Origin: Bacteroidota bacterium
GTDB lineage: Bacteria > Bacteroidota > Bacteroidia > Chitinophagales > UBA10324
Length of the DNA stretch: 64,000 bases
Assembly (NCBI GenBank): GCA_014190575.1
Contig: BJGQ01000013.1
Coordinates: 1-64,000 of the forward strand
Reading direction: 5' to 3'
In this document: in pieces, positions 8,208-15,758 of the stretch
How the letters are laid out: each line of letters begins with the position of its first letter
How positions within the stretch are numbered: the stretch's first letter is position 1
The notes under the pieces: model-generated
Told to the model about the DNA's origin: nothing
The model's input: only the letters and a program-made list of their open reading frames with translations
Database searches by the model: none
Program-made: the position numbers and the translations under genes

Positions 8208-8926
8208 TGTACAAATGCTTCTCTTGCCAATTGAACTAAATGAGTTGCGCGTTCCAAATCGGTTTGCGAAGTTGTTTGTCTGAATTCCTTGTCGTTGTAT
8301 GATTTTATAAATGCGGTGGCAGAAAAATGCACTTCACGGATTCCGGTTTCGCGTATGAGTGGTTGAATGTTTTTTTCATCAACACCACCACCCGATAGTA
8401 TACTTATTTCAGATGCTGCAGCATTCACAAACTCTTTGATAAATCTTTTTCCATTGTAAGCGATTGCACTTCCGCCTGATGTTAAAATTCGTTTGCAACC
8501 AATTGCTTTCAATATCTGAATGGTCATCATCGGGTCGGTCACTACATCAAATGCCCGATGAAAAGTAAAATCCAATGGAGTGGAAGCATGCATCAGCAAT
8601 TGAGTTTTCTCTCGGTTAATTGAGGCATCATCATTCAATACTCCACTCACTATTCCTTTTACACCACTTTGTTTGCACCATTCAATATCGCGAAGCATCA
8701 CTTTAAATTCTGAATCGGTATAACAAAAATCTCCTCCACGCGGACGGATTAAAACATAAACGGGAATGCGCAATTGTTCCACCACTTCTTCAATCATTCC
8801 AATGGATGGAGTCATGCCGCCTTCCATTAATCCGGTGCACAGTTCAATTCTATCAGCTCCGGCAAGTTGTGCGTTCAAAGCAGATTGCAATGAGTTGCAA
8901 CAAATTTCTATTGTGCCTTTTATCAT
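8204..8926 (-). CDS. cutC: CutC family protein
   Basis: A 240-residue TIM-barrel protein. An open frame extends upstream to 8998, but family homology begins at IEICCNS, so the ATG at 8926 is the start. Conserved features: IEICCNSLQSALNAQLAGADRIELC split across the first strand and helix, LMEGGMTPS, VLIRPRGGDFCY, TFHRAFDV, and ILTSGGS. CutC was named for copper homeostasis, but its biochemical role remains unsettled. It overlaps the downstream GH2 start codon (TGA within ATGA), so it is the first gene of a two-gene operon. The functional link with a glycosidase is unclear. A copper P1B-ATPase lies about 13 kb away. Confidence 0.92.
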   Translation of the reverse strand: MIKGTIEICCNSLQSALNAQLAGADRIELCTGLMEGGMTPSIGMIEEVVEQLRIPVYVLIRPRGGDFCYTDSEFKVMLRDIEWCKQSGVKGIVSGVLNDDASINREKTQLLMHASTPLDFTFHRAFDVVTDPMMTIQILKAIGCKRILTSGGSAIAYNGKRFIKEFVNAAASEISILSGGGVDEKNIQPLIRETGIREVHFSATAFIKSYNDKEFRQTTSQTDLERATHLVQLAREAFVQ

Positions 8927-8998
8927 GAGTGAAATGTATAAATATTTATTATGAATTAATAAATCATAAATTGATAATGGATAATTGACAATTAGCAA

Positions 8999-9421
8999 TT
9001 ACTCTTTCACAAACTTCACTACCTCACCGGTTTTTGTGTTTCTGATTAAGAAAATGCCGGTGCTTGCTTCAGGCATGTTAATGTAGAAACCATTTGCTGA
9101 TTGATTGAATGTTGCACTTTGTTTTCTGCCAAGTATATCTGTAACAGTTAAATCATTTGCATTTGTTGCACCGGAAATTTCGCAGTAGGAGCAAGGGTTT
9201 GGTGTAACAGTCATGTTCCAATTCATAATTGATAAATCATTTATTCCGGTTATCACATTGTAGCAGGCGGTTGTATCAACACAATTTCCTTCTGTAATTA
9301 TTGCTGCATAGTTTCCTGTAACAGTTGGAACAAAAACAGTTTGTGTTGCTCCTTTAATTAATTGCTGAGTGTTGCAGTTGAACCATTGAATGGTTCCGGT
9401 CCAGTTGTGCTCGATTTGCAA
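8999..9421 (-). pseudogene. Truncated T9SS cargo gene: C-terminal sorting domain remnant
   Basis: The frame encodes about 140 residues with no signal peptide and no proper start; the only start is a TTG inside a hairpin at 9409-9427, and a stop lies 9 bases upstream of it. The translated part holds the end of a beta-sandwich domain (GNYAAIITEGNCVDTTACY) and a C-terminal type A T9SS sorting domain (VTPNPCSYCEISG ... LTVTDILGRK ... GIFLIRNTKTGEVVKFVKE). Such tails send large secreted proteins through the outer membrane. The upstream coding part has been replaced by REP-like hairpins, so I read it as a beheaded remnant. It ends 72 bases upstream of cutC, on the same strand. Confidence 0.7.
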
Positions 9422-9455
9422 TCGAGCTCAGCTAAGTGTTACGGTTTGCAACCGT
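9409..9455. repeat. Pair of REP-like hairpins sharing a TTTGCAA core
   Basis: Two palindromes lie 13 bases apart. At 9409-9427, GCTCGATT and AATCGAGC form an 8-bp stem around TGC. At 9441-9455, ACGGTT and AACCGT form a 6-bp stem around TGC. Both share the core TTTGCAA, so they look like two members of one extragenic palindrome family. They mark the exact 5' boundary of the truncated T9SS gene. Confidence 0.6.
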
Positions 9456-9817
9456 GTTGCCCGAAGTATAACATCTCCGCCTCAGTTCGAATCCTCACGA
9501 ACCGAAATATTTTTCGTAAGCAGCGGGGTTTGCCAATAGAAAACCAGTCACCGAACAGTCGAATGAAGTGGATTTTGCAATAGTCGTGAGAATTAAAAAT
9601 TTACTATTTTTGACTAAACATTAGTTCATTTAAAACAAAAAAAATGGGAGCATATTTCTATCAGTTGTGCTCCTTTATTTAAAAGATTTTTTTATTTCGT
9701 CAGAAAAATAATTAAGTTTAACATTAAAATAAAAATTATTTCCAAATTCCAAACAGAAATAAAAATTATCGAAATAAATCGTCTTTATTTATCGTTATAC
9801 TTTCAAATCAAACAACC
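9422..9817. other. Gene-free scar region with hairpins and direct repeat
   Basis: About 400 bases without a convincing gene. It contains the second TTTGCAA hairpin, a GC-richer stretch to about 9560, then AT-rich DNA. The 11-mer CAGTTGTGCTC occurs at 9402-9412 and again at 9662-9672. A short inverted repeat, GGAGCA (9647-9652) with TGCTCC (9668-9673), could form a terminator-like hairpin before a T-rich run. The rest up to the CAP gene is plain AT-rich leader. Confidence 0.5.
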
Positions 9818-10393
9818 ATGCTCGCCTTCATCAGCTTCTTCGCATCTTTTTTTAGTGTTGTTGAACCATCAACTTATTATCAGTTTGATTATAAAATTTT
9901 TTATCAACTCCAAGAAGTCAATCAGAATATTGATTGGACAAATACAAATGTTCAATTGTTAGAAGCAGCCATTTTTCAATGTACCAATGAACAGCGATTG
10001 AAGAATAGCAAATCCATTTTTAAATATGCCGAAGACCTGAACAAATCAGCAACTTACCATTCCAACTCAATGGTGAAATATACTTTTTTCAGTCATACCA
10101 ATGAATATGAAAAAAAAATGAAAGCATTTTATCAACGCATGAAATTTTTTGGGGCTAGTTTCAATGGCTGTGGCGAAAACATTGCCTATTCAGAATACGA
10201 TGATAGTTATACCTACCTCGAAGTTGCAAAAGATATTGTTGAACTCTGGATGAATTCAGAAGGACACCGTATGAATATTCTTAGTGCTGACTATAAAGAG
10301 TTGGGTTGCGGCATTGCAATTAAAAAAGTGAATAGTTTTTATCGTGTGTATGCAACGCAAGATTTCGGTGCGAAACGAAATATCATTCAATAA
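9818..10393 (+). CDS. CAP (SCP/PR-1-like) domain protein
   Basis: A 191-residue exported protein with a short hydrophobic N-terminus (about 1-16). The CAP domain spans roughly residues 45-188. Recognisable elements are NEQRLKNSKSIFKYAEDLNKSATYHS split across helix 1 and 2, FSHTNEYEK (His of the CAP cavity), GENIAYSE, VELWMNSEGHRMNILSADYK (the second cavity Glu/His with the HRxNIL signature), and YRVYATQDFG at the end. CAP proteins occur widely as secreted proteins that bind sterols or lipids or act on peptides; in bacteria the role is generally unknown. It stands alone, with a 121-base gap before the DUF2723 gene. Confidence 0.88.
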   Translation: MLAFISFFASFFSVVEPSTYYQFDYKIFYQLQEVNQNIDWTNTNVQLLEAAIFQCTNEQRLKNSKSIFKYAEDLNKSATYHSNSMVKYTFFSHTNEYEKKMKAFYQRMKFFGASFNGCGENIAYSEYDDSYTYLEVAKDIVELWMNSEGHRMNILSADYKELGCGIAIKKVNSFYRVYATQDFGAKRNIIQ

Positions 10394-10458
10394 AAAATTG
10401 ACTTAATTGATATTGATGTAAACTGAAAATAGTTATTTCATAACCCATCTCAATTCCA

Positions 10459-10491
10459 TTTGCACAATCACTCACTTTCTTTTTATGTTTG
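10459..10491 (+). promoter_or_regulatory. Bacteroidota-type promoter (TTTG-N21-TATGTTTG) for the DUF2723 gene
   Basis: TATGTTTG at 10484-10491 is a perfect TAnnTTTG -7 box. TTTG at 10459-10462 lies 21 bases upstream, slightly longer than the usual 19. The predicted start site lies about 15 bases before the ATG at 10515. Confidence 0.45.
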
Positions 10492-10514
10492 TTCGCTTTT
10501 TCAAATAAGCCTCT

Positions 10515-13500
10515 ATGACTTCATACAATAAGATTAACAACGCTGTCGGATGGATAGTGTTTCTTCTTTCAACTTTAGTTTACATTATGACCGCCGAGCC
10601 CACCGGAAGTTTCTGGGATTGCGGTGAATTTATTGGTTGCGCTTTAAAGTTACAGGTTGCGCACTCACCGGGTGCTCCTTTCTTTTTAATGCTTGGTCGT
10701 TTGTTCACCTTATTTGCAAGCGGACCTGATACAGTTGCAAGTTGGGTAAACTTAATGAGTAACATAATGGGTGGTCTTACCTCTCTGTTCTTATTCTGGA
10801 CCATTACTGCAATGGCAAGAAAAATGACAACTAAGAAGGAAACTGACATGAGCATGGATCAGATAATTGCAGTTATAGGTGCAGGGTTTGTTGGAGCAAT
10901 GGCCTGTACTTTCACTGATTCAAACTGGTTCTCTGCTGTAGAAGGTGAGGTTTATGCATCATCAGCATTCTTCACTTCGTTTGTTACATGGGCAATTTTT
11001 AAGTGGGATAATGTGGCCGACGAAAAATATGCCGACCGGTGGATTGTGTTTATTGGGTACATGATGGGGCTTTCAATAGGTATTCACTTACTTAATTTAT
11101 TAACCATTCCTGCATTGGTGTTTGTGGTGTATTTCCGTAAAGCAATTGTTGTTACTACCTGGGGAATTGTAAAAACATTTTTTATTGCTTGTGGAATTCT
11201 TGCATTCATACAGTTCGGAATTATTCCAAGCATACCAAACATTGGTGCCAGTTTCGATATTTTCTTTGTGAATTCATTGGGACTTCCATTCAATACCGGA
11301 ATCATTGTATGGTTTTTAATAATAGCGGCAATATTATTTTTTGCATACAGATATTCAGTCAGGAAAGCACTACCGTGGTTACATACATCAATCATGACAG
11401 TTATTGTAATCATCATCGGATACTCCTCTTATACTATGGTATTAATTCGTGCCAATGCGAATCCGACCATCAATATGAGTAACCCTTCAAATTTTGTGAA
11501 TTTGGTTTCTTATCTAAATCGTGAACAATATGGTGACCGACCACTTTTATATGGACAAAATTTTACCGCGCGACCAAATGATATTGATTGGGATAATGGT
11601 GAAATGAAATATTTCAAAGGAGAAAAAAAATATGAAGAATTAGGACGCAAGCCCATTGTGAAATATGCTGCTGAGGATAAAATGTTGTTTCCTAGGATTT
11701 TTGATAATGATGATCCGGGTCATGTGCGTTTTTATAGAGAGTGGTTAAATATGGGTAAAGATGATAAACCTACATTCGGACAGAACATTGGTTTCTTTTT
11801 ATCATACCAGGTTAATTATATGTATTGGAGGTATTTTCTTTGGAATTTTGCCGGACGACAAAATGATATTCAAGGATTAACAAATGATAAACAACATGGT
11901 AACTGGTTAACAGGAATAAATTTTATTGACAGTGCATTCTTAGGTACCCAAGAAAACCTTCCGGACTATTTAGCTAATAACAAGGCGAGAAATAAATTTT
12001 TTCTGATTCCGTTACTCATCGGATTAATCGGAATGATTTATCATTTCAAAAAAGATCAACACGATGCAGCAGTAGTAATGTTGTTATTCTTCTTCACTGG
12101 TTTAGCCATTGTATTGTATTTGAATCAAACACCTCTGCAACCTCGTGAGCGTGACTATGCTTATGCAGGTTCGTTTTATGCTTATTGTTTCTGGATTGGA
12201 ATAGGTGTGATGGCGGTGTATGATTGGTTGAAGAAAAAAATTAATCCACAAATGGCTGCACTTGGCGGAATAATAATTTGTGCCATTGCTCCTGCGTTAA
12301 TGGGTGCACAAGGTTGGGACGATCACAATAGAAGTCATCGTTACACCGCACGCGATTTTGGAATAAATTATTTAGAAAGTTGCCCTAAGAATGCAATATT
12401 GTTTACGCAAGGCGATAATGATACTTATCCGTTGTGGTATGCACAAGAAGTAGAAGGTTGCAGACCTGATGTTCGCATCATAAATCTCAGTTTATTGGGT
12501 GTTGACTGGTACATTGAAAACCTTCGACGCAAAATAAATGAAAGTGATGCTATTCCACTTTCAGTCCCTTCAGCTGCAGTTCGAGGTTCCAATCATGATA
12601 TCACAAGATTCAGTCAGAATCCAGCAATCAATCAAAACGAATATTTCAATGCAAAGGATGTAGTTCAGTTCATGGTTAGTACCGACCAGAAAAAGAAAGC
12701 CAAGATCTATAACGAATGGGACAATTACCTCCCAACTAAAAACTTATATGTTCCGGTTGATAAAAAATACATTCTGGAAAATGGAATTGTGGAAGCAAAA
12801 GATTCAGCACGCATACCTGAACGCCTTGAATGGAAAATGAATAAGTCTTCATTAATGAAACCTGATTTAATGGTGCTCGATATTATTGCATCAACAAACT
12901 GGACCAGGCCTGTATGCTTTGCCATTTCATCAAGCAGCGATAATTACCTCGGCCTTTCTGATTACATGCAGCAGTACGGTTTAATTTATCGTTTAACTCC
13001 TGTTAAAAAAACAGGTAGCGATGGATTGCCCGGAAGTGTCCGCACTGATTTTATGTATGACAATGTGATGCATAAATTCCAATGGGGCGGAGTTGAAAAG
13101 TACGATGTGTATCTCGACGAAAATATTTTAAGAATGGTAAGTAATCTCCGAAGCAATTTCGCTCGCTTATCTACATCTTTTATTGCGGAGGGTGATACCG
13201 CAAAGGCTATTGAAGTTTTAGATTATTGTCAGAAAGTTTTGCCTGAAAAAAATGTTCCATACTCATTACTCATGTTGCCGATTGCCCAAGCGTATTGCAA
13301 AGCAGGTGTTCCCGATAAAGGAAAGGTAATAGGAGTGAAGCTGTTTGAAATGTATTTTAAAAACCTCCAATATTTTAAATCTTGTGGAACTGATAACATG
13401 GCATTTTACCAGCGTGATATTAACGAGGCAGTTTATGTAATTGCTCAGTTGCAGCAAATGATGGCCGAGACTTTTAAAATGGATGATTTGAAAAAGCAAA

Positions 13501-13568
13501 TTGACCCGGTTTTTGAAGAGTATAAATATTATTACAAAAACGAACAGGATAACGGCGACGATAATTAA
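10515..13568 (+). CDS. DUF2723 polytopic membrane protein, putative protein O-mannosyltransferase-like glycosyltransferase
   Basis: A 1017-residue protein. The N-terminal 580 or so residues hold many membrane segments. The DUF2723 signature lies in the first periplasmic loop: AEPTGSFWDCGEFIGCALKLQ, with the acidic Asp/Glu pair typical of GT-C glycosyltransferases, followed by HSPGAPFFLMLGRLF. The second half is soluble: QGDNDTYPLWYAQEVEGCRPDVRI and INLSLLGVDWY are conserved in this family, and helical repeats occur near the C-terminus. By family, a lipid-linked sugar donor and extracytoplasmic protein or glycan acceptor are likely; the acceptor here is unknown. The gene has its own promoter and is followed by a repeat element and the GWxTD gene on the same strand. 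Confidence 0.88.
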   Translation: MTSYNKINNAVGWIVFLLSTLVYIMTAEPTGSFWDCGEFIGCALKLQVAHSPGAPFFLMLGRLFTLFASGPDTVASWVNLMSNIMGGLTSLFLFWTITAMARKMTTKKETDMSMDQIIAVIGAGFVGAMACTFTDSNWFSAVEGEVYASSAFFTSFVTWAIFKWDNVADEKYADRWIVFIGYMMGLSIGIHLLNLLTIPALVFVVYFRKAIVVTTWGIVKTFFIACGILAFIQFGIIPSIPNIGASFDIFFVNSLGLPFNTGIIVWFLIIAAILFFAYRYSVRKALPWLHTSIMTVIVIIIGYSSYTMVLIRANANPTINMSNPSNFVNLVSYLNREQYGDRPLLYGQNFTARPNDIDWDNGEMKYFKGEKKYEELGRKPIVKYAAEDKMLFPRIFDNDDPGHVRFYREWLNMGKDDKPTFGQNIGFFLSYQVNYMYWRYFLWNFAGRQNDIQGLTNDKQHGNWLTGINFIDSAFLGTQENLPDYLANNKARNKFFLIPLLIGLIGMIYHFKKDQHDAAVVMLLFFFTGLAIVLYLNQTPLQPRERDYAYAGSFYAYCFWIGIGVMAVYDWLKKKINPQMAALGGIIICAIAPALMGAQGWDDHNRSHRYTARDFGINYLESCPKNAILFTQGDNDTYPLWYAQEVEGCRPDVRIINLSLLGVDWYIENLRRKINESDAIPLSVPSAAVRGSNHDITRFSQNPAINQNEYFNAKDVVQFMVSTDQKKKAKIYNEWDNYLPTKNLYVPVDKKYILENGIVEAKDSARIPERLEWKMNKSSLMKPDLMVLDIIASTNWTRPVCFAISSSSDNYLGLSDYMQQYGLIYRLTPVKKTGSDGLPGSVRTDFMYDNVMHKFQWGGVEKYDVYLDENILRMVSNLRSNFARLSTSFIAEGDTAKAIEVLDYCQKVLPEKNVPYSLLMLPIAQAYCKAGVPDKGKVIGVKLFEMYFKNLQYFKSCGTDNMAFYQRDINEAVYVIAQLQQMMAETFKMDDLKKQIDPVFEEYKYYYKNEQDNGDDN

Positions 13569-13584
13569 TCACAAATAAATATTT

Positions 13585-13636
13585 CACCTCAATTCCCCTC
13601 TCCATGTAATCAAGGAGAGGGGCAAGGGGTGAGGTT
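13585..13636. repeat. Dispersed palindromic repeat (CCCCTCTCC...GGAGAGGGG type)
   Basis: CCCCTCTCC at 13595-13603 and GGAGAGGGG at 13614-13622 form a perfect 9-bp stem with a 10-base loop. Outer arms ACCTCA (13586-13591) and TGAGGT (13630-13635) extend it. A second member of the same family lies at 50771-50809. Here it fills most of the gap between the DUF2723 and GWxTD genes and could act as an mRNA-stabilising hairpin. Confidence 0.65.
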
Positions 13637-13642
13637 TTATCA

Positions 13643-14875
13643 ATGAGGGCGAAAGTTTTTTACGGCACAGCCATATTGTTTTTTCTTATTATAACTTCAG
13701 GTTTGTTTTCGTGCAAACCAATGAAGGATTTGGGTCATATGAATTATGCTGATGGTTACAAACCGATACAGTCATTTTTATATCTTCATTCAGCAATCAT
13801 TCATTCAAATAATGATTCTTCATTTCTTGTTTTAGAAATTCCAATAAAACAAAATGGATTTCTATATGACACTGTTCATTTTTCAATAAAGTTTCTGTTG
13901 TTCCAGAACATGAGCAGTCTTTCAGCATTCGATAGTTTAAAAACACAAATCAATTGTTCAACCCAAACAGGATATTTTCATTTAGAAATTCCGTTTCATT
14001 TAAAAATGAACTCCACTTCGTTTATGTATTTATATGTGAATGAAAATTCATCACTCAAACATTCAGAAACATTTTTTGAAGTAAATAAAAATCCAACTTC
14101 CCCTGGATTTATTTATCCTTTTCGAGCAAATACCACTGAGAAATATATTTTGCCCTTTGCTACGCAAAACCAGAATTTTCAAATTCACAATTCATTTGGT
14201 GCCGATACATTTCGGGTGTGGTACTACAATTATCAGTTTCAATTAGCCACTCCAACTTTTTTCAATCCTGTTCCGGTAAAATTTCCGGAGCGTGTTGATA
14301 CTGTTTTTGTTTTCACTTCAAATGAACTATTCCATTTACCAAAAACAGGATTATATGTTTTTCATTCCACCACACATGCCGATTTAAGTTTCTGTTTACT
14401 TTGTGTTGATGAATCATTCCCGTTCATTACTGCACCTCTGCAAATGGCAAAACCATTGCGTTACATTTCAAAGAATGAGGAGTATGAATATTTTTTAACT
14501 GAAAACAGTAAAGATCGAGTTGATTCATTCTGGATTAATAAAAGCGGAAGCACCGAACATGCAAAAGATATGATTCGCCGTTACTACAATCGCGTGCAAT
14601 TTGCCAATGAGTTTTTTACTACCTATCAGGAAGGATGGCAAACCGATAAAGGTTTAATTTATATCATCTTCGGTGCACCCGATGAAGTATATTTTGATGC
14701 TGATGCTGAGTGGTGGGGTTATCGTTCGCGAGGAAACCGCAATGCAGTTCGTTATAAATTCATTGAATCAGAAAATCCGTTTGGTGTAAAATCTTATACC
14801 TTACTTCGCAACTCCAATTATTTCGATAGTTGGAACCGGCAGGGTTTTGCCTGGCGGCATGGACTGGCTGATTGA
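13643..14875 (+). CDS. GWxTD domain-containing lipoprotein
   Basis: A 410-residue predicted lipoprotein: signal peptide followed by a lipobox (SGLFSCKP, Cys near residue 24). The C-terminal 120 residues carry the GWxTD signature: a helical stretch (RRYYNRVQFANEFFTTYQEG), GWQTDKGLIYIIFGAPDEV, and a Trp-rich finish (EWWGYR). The domain is typical of Bacteroidota and related phyla; its function is not established. The middle region is a strand-rich domain. It lies 22 bases upstream of rlmB on the same strand. The start ATG at 13643 follows the repeat element directly. Confidence 0.88.
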   Translation: MRAKVFYGTAILFFLIITSGLFSCKPMKDLGHMNYADGYKPIQSFLYLHSAIIHSNNDSSFLVLEIPIKQNGFLYDTVHFSIKFLLFQNMSSLSAFDSLKTQINCSTQTGYFHLEIPFHLKMNSTSFMYLYVNENSSLKHSETFFEVNKNPTSPGFIYPFRANTTEKYILPFATQNQNFQIHNSFGADTFRVWYYNYQFQLATPTFFNPVPVKFPERVDTVFVFTSNELFHLPKTGLYVFHSTTHADLSFCLLCVDESFPFITAPLQMAKPLRYISKNEEYEYFLTENSKDRVDSFWINKSGSTEHAKDMIRRYYNRVQFANEFFTTYQEGWQTDKGLIYIIFGAPDEVYFDADAEWWGYRSRGNRNAVRYKFIESENPFGVKSYTLLRNSNYFDSWNRQGFAWRHGLAD

Positions 14876-14897
14876 ACTGATTATTGAAAAAAAATAA

Positions 14898-15644
14898 ATG
14901 CAAAAACAACTCACACTCATATACGGAATTCATCCGGTGGAAGAAGCTATAAGTGCTAACCGAAGCATTGAAAAAATATTTATTCAAAAAGGTTTTAGGA
15001 ACGATTCGTTCAAAGAAATTTTAGCGACAGCAAAAACGCGTAACATACCGGTGGCAAGTGTGCCTTTGGAAATGTTAGATAGAATTACACACGGTGTTCA
15101 TCAAGGCATTGCAGCAAAAGTTTCCCCTATAGATTTTGTTGACTGGCGCGATATTGTTGCACACACATTTGAACAAGGCGAAACTCCATTGCTCATGGTA
15201 TGCGATAGCATTACTGATGTGCGCAATGTTGGCGCCATTGCACGAACAGCTTATGCAGTTGGAGTTCATGCATTAATAATTCCATCACAGGGGTTCGCAT
15301 CCTTTACAGCCGATGCAGTAAAAGCATCAGCAGGAGCCTTACAAAAAATTCATGTATCGCGCGAGAGTGATTTGGTAAAAGCGGTGAAAGAAATGATGGG
15401 TTATGGAATACAAACAATTGTTGCAGATGCAAGTGGTAAAGAATTTCCGTACGAGATTGACATGAAATTACCAACTGCCATTATTATGGGTTCGGAAGAT
15501 GAAGGTGCAGCAAAAAATATTTTGCGATTCTCCACACACATTGTAAAACTGCCAATGCCTGGTGCAATAGATAGTTACAATGTATCCGTTGCAGCAGGCA
15601 TGATGTTGTACGAAGCAATCCGGCAGCGAACAATTATTAAATAA
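14898..15644 (+). CDS. rlmB: 23S rRNA (guanosine-2'-O)-methyltransferase RlmB (TrmH/SpoU family)
   Basis: A 248-residue SPOUT methyltransferase of standard RlmB length. The N-terminal substrate-binding domain (IYGIHPVEEAIS ... HQGIAAKVSP) is followed by the knotted catalytic domain with motif 1 (DVRNVGAIARTAYAVG), motif 2 (IIMGSEDEGA) and motif 3 (PMPGAIDSYNVSVAAG). It methylates the ribose of G2251 (E. coli numbering) in the ribosomal P loop using S-adenosylmethionine. Motif 3 has SYNVS instead of the more usual SLNVS, a mild difference. RlmB follows the GWxTD gene closely and may share its transcript. Confidence 0.92.
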   Translation: MQKQLTLIYGIHPVEEAISANRSIEKIFIQKGFRNDSFKEILATAKTRNIPVASVPLEMLDRITHGVHQGIAAKVSPIDFVDWRDIVAHTFEQGETPLLMVCDSITDVRNVGAIARTAYAVGVHALIIPSQGFASFTADAVKASAGALQKIHVSRESDLVKAVKEMMGYGIQTIVADASGKEFPYEIDMKLPTAIIMGSEDEGAAKNILRFSTHIVKLPMPGAIDSYNVSVAAGMMLYEAIRQRTIIK

Positions 15645-15758
15645 ATTTTCTCCTTCATTAATCAAAAACCGTTTATCAGTATCAATATTCAATTTTTAAT
15701 AATTGAAACTTTCAACTATGGTGTAAAAACTTACATTTGATTTCTTAAAAAAAACCAG

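Noticed and set aside
9482-9506. GTTCGAATCC, like a tRNA T-loop, suggesting a tRNA remnant or attachment site
   Set aside because: Flanking bases do not form a T stem, and no D arm, anticodon arm or acceptor stem can be drawn.
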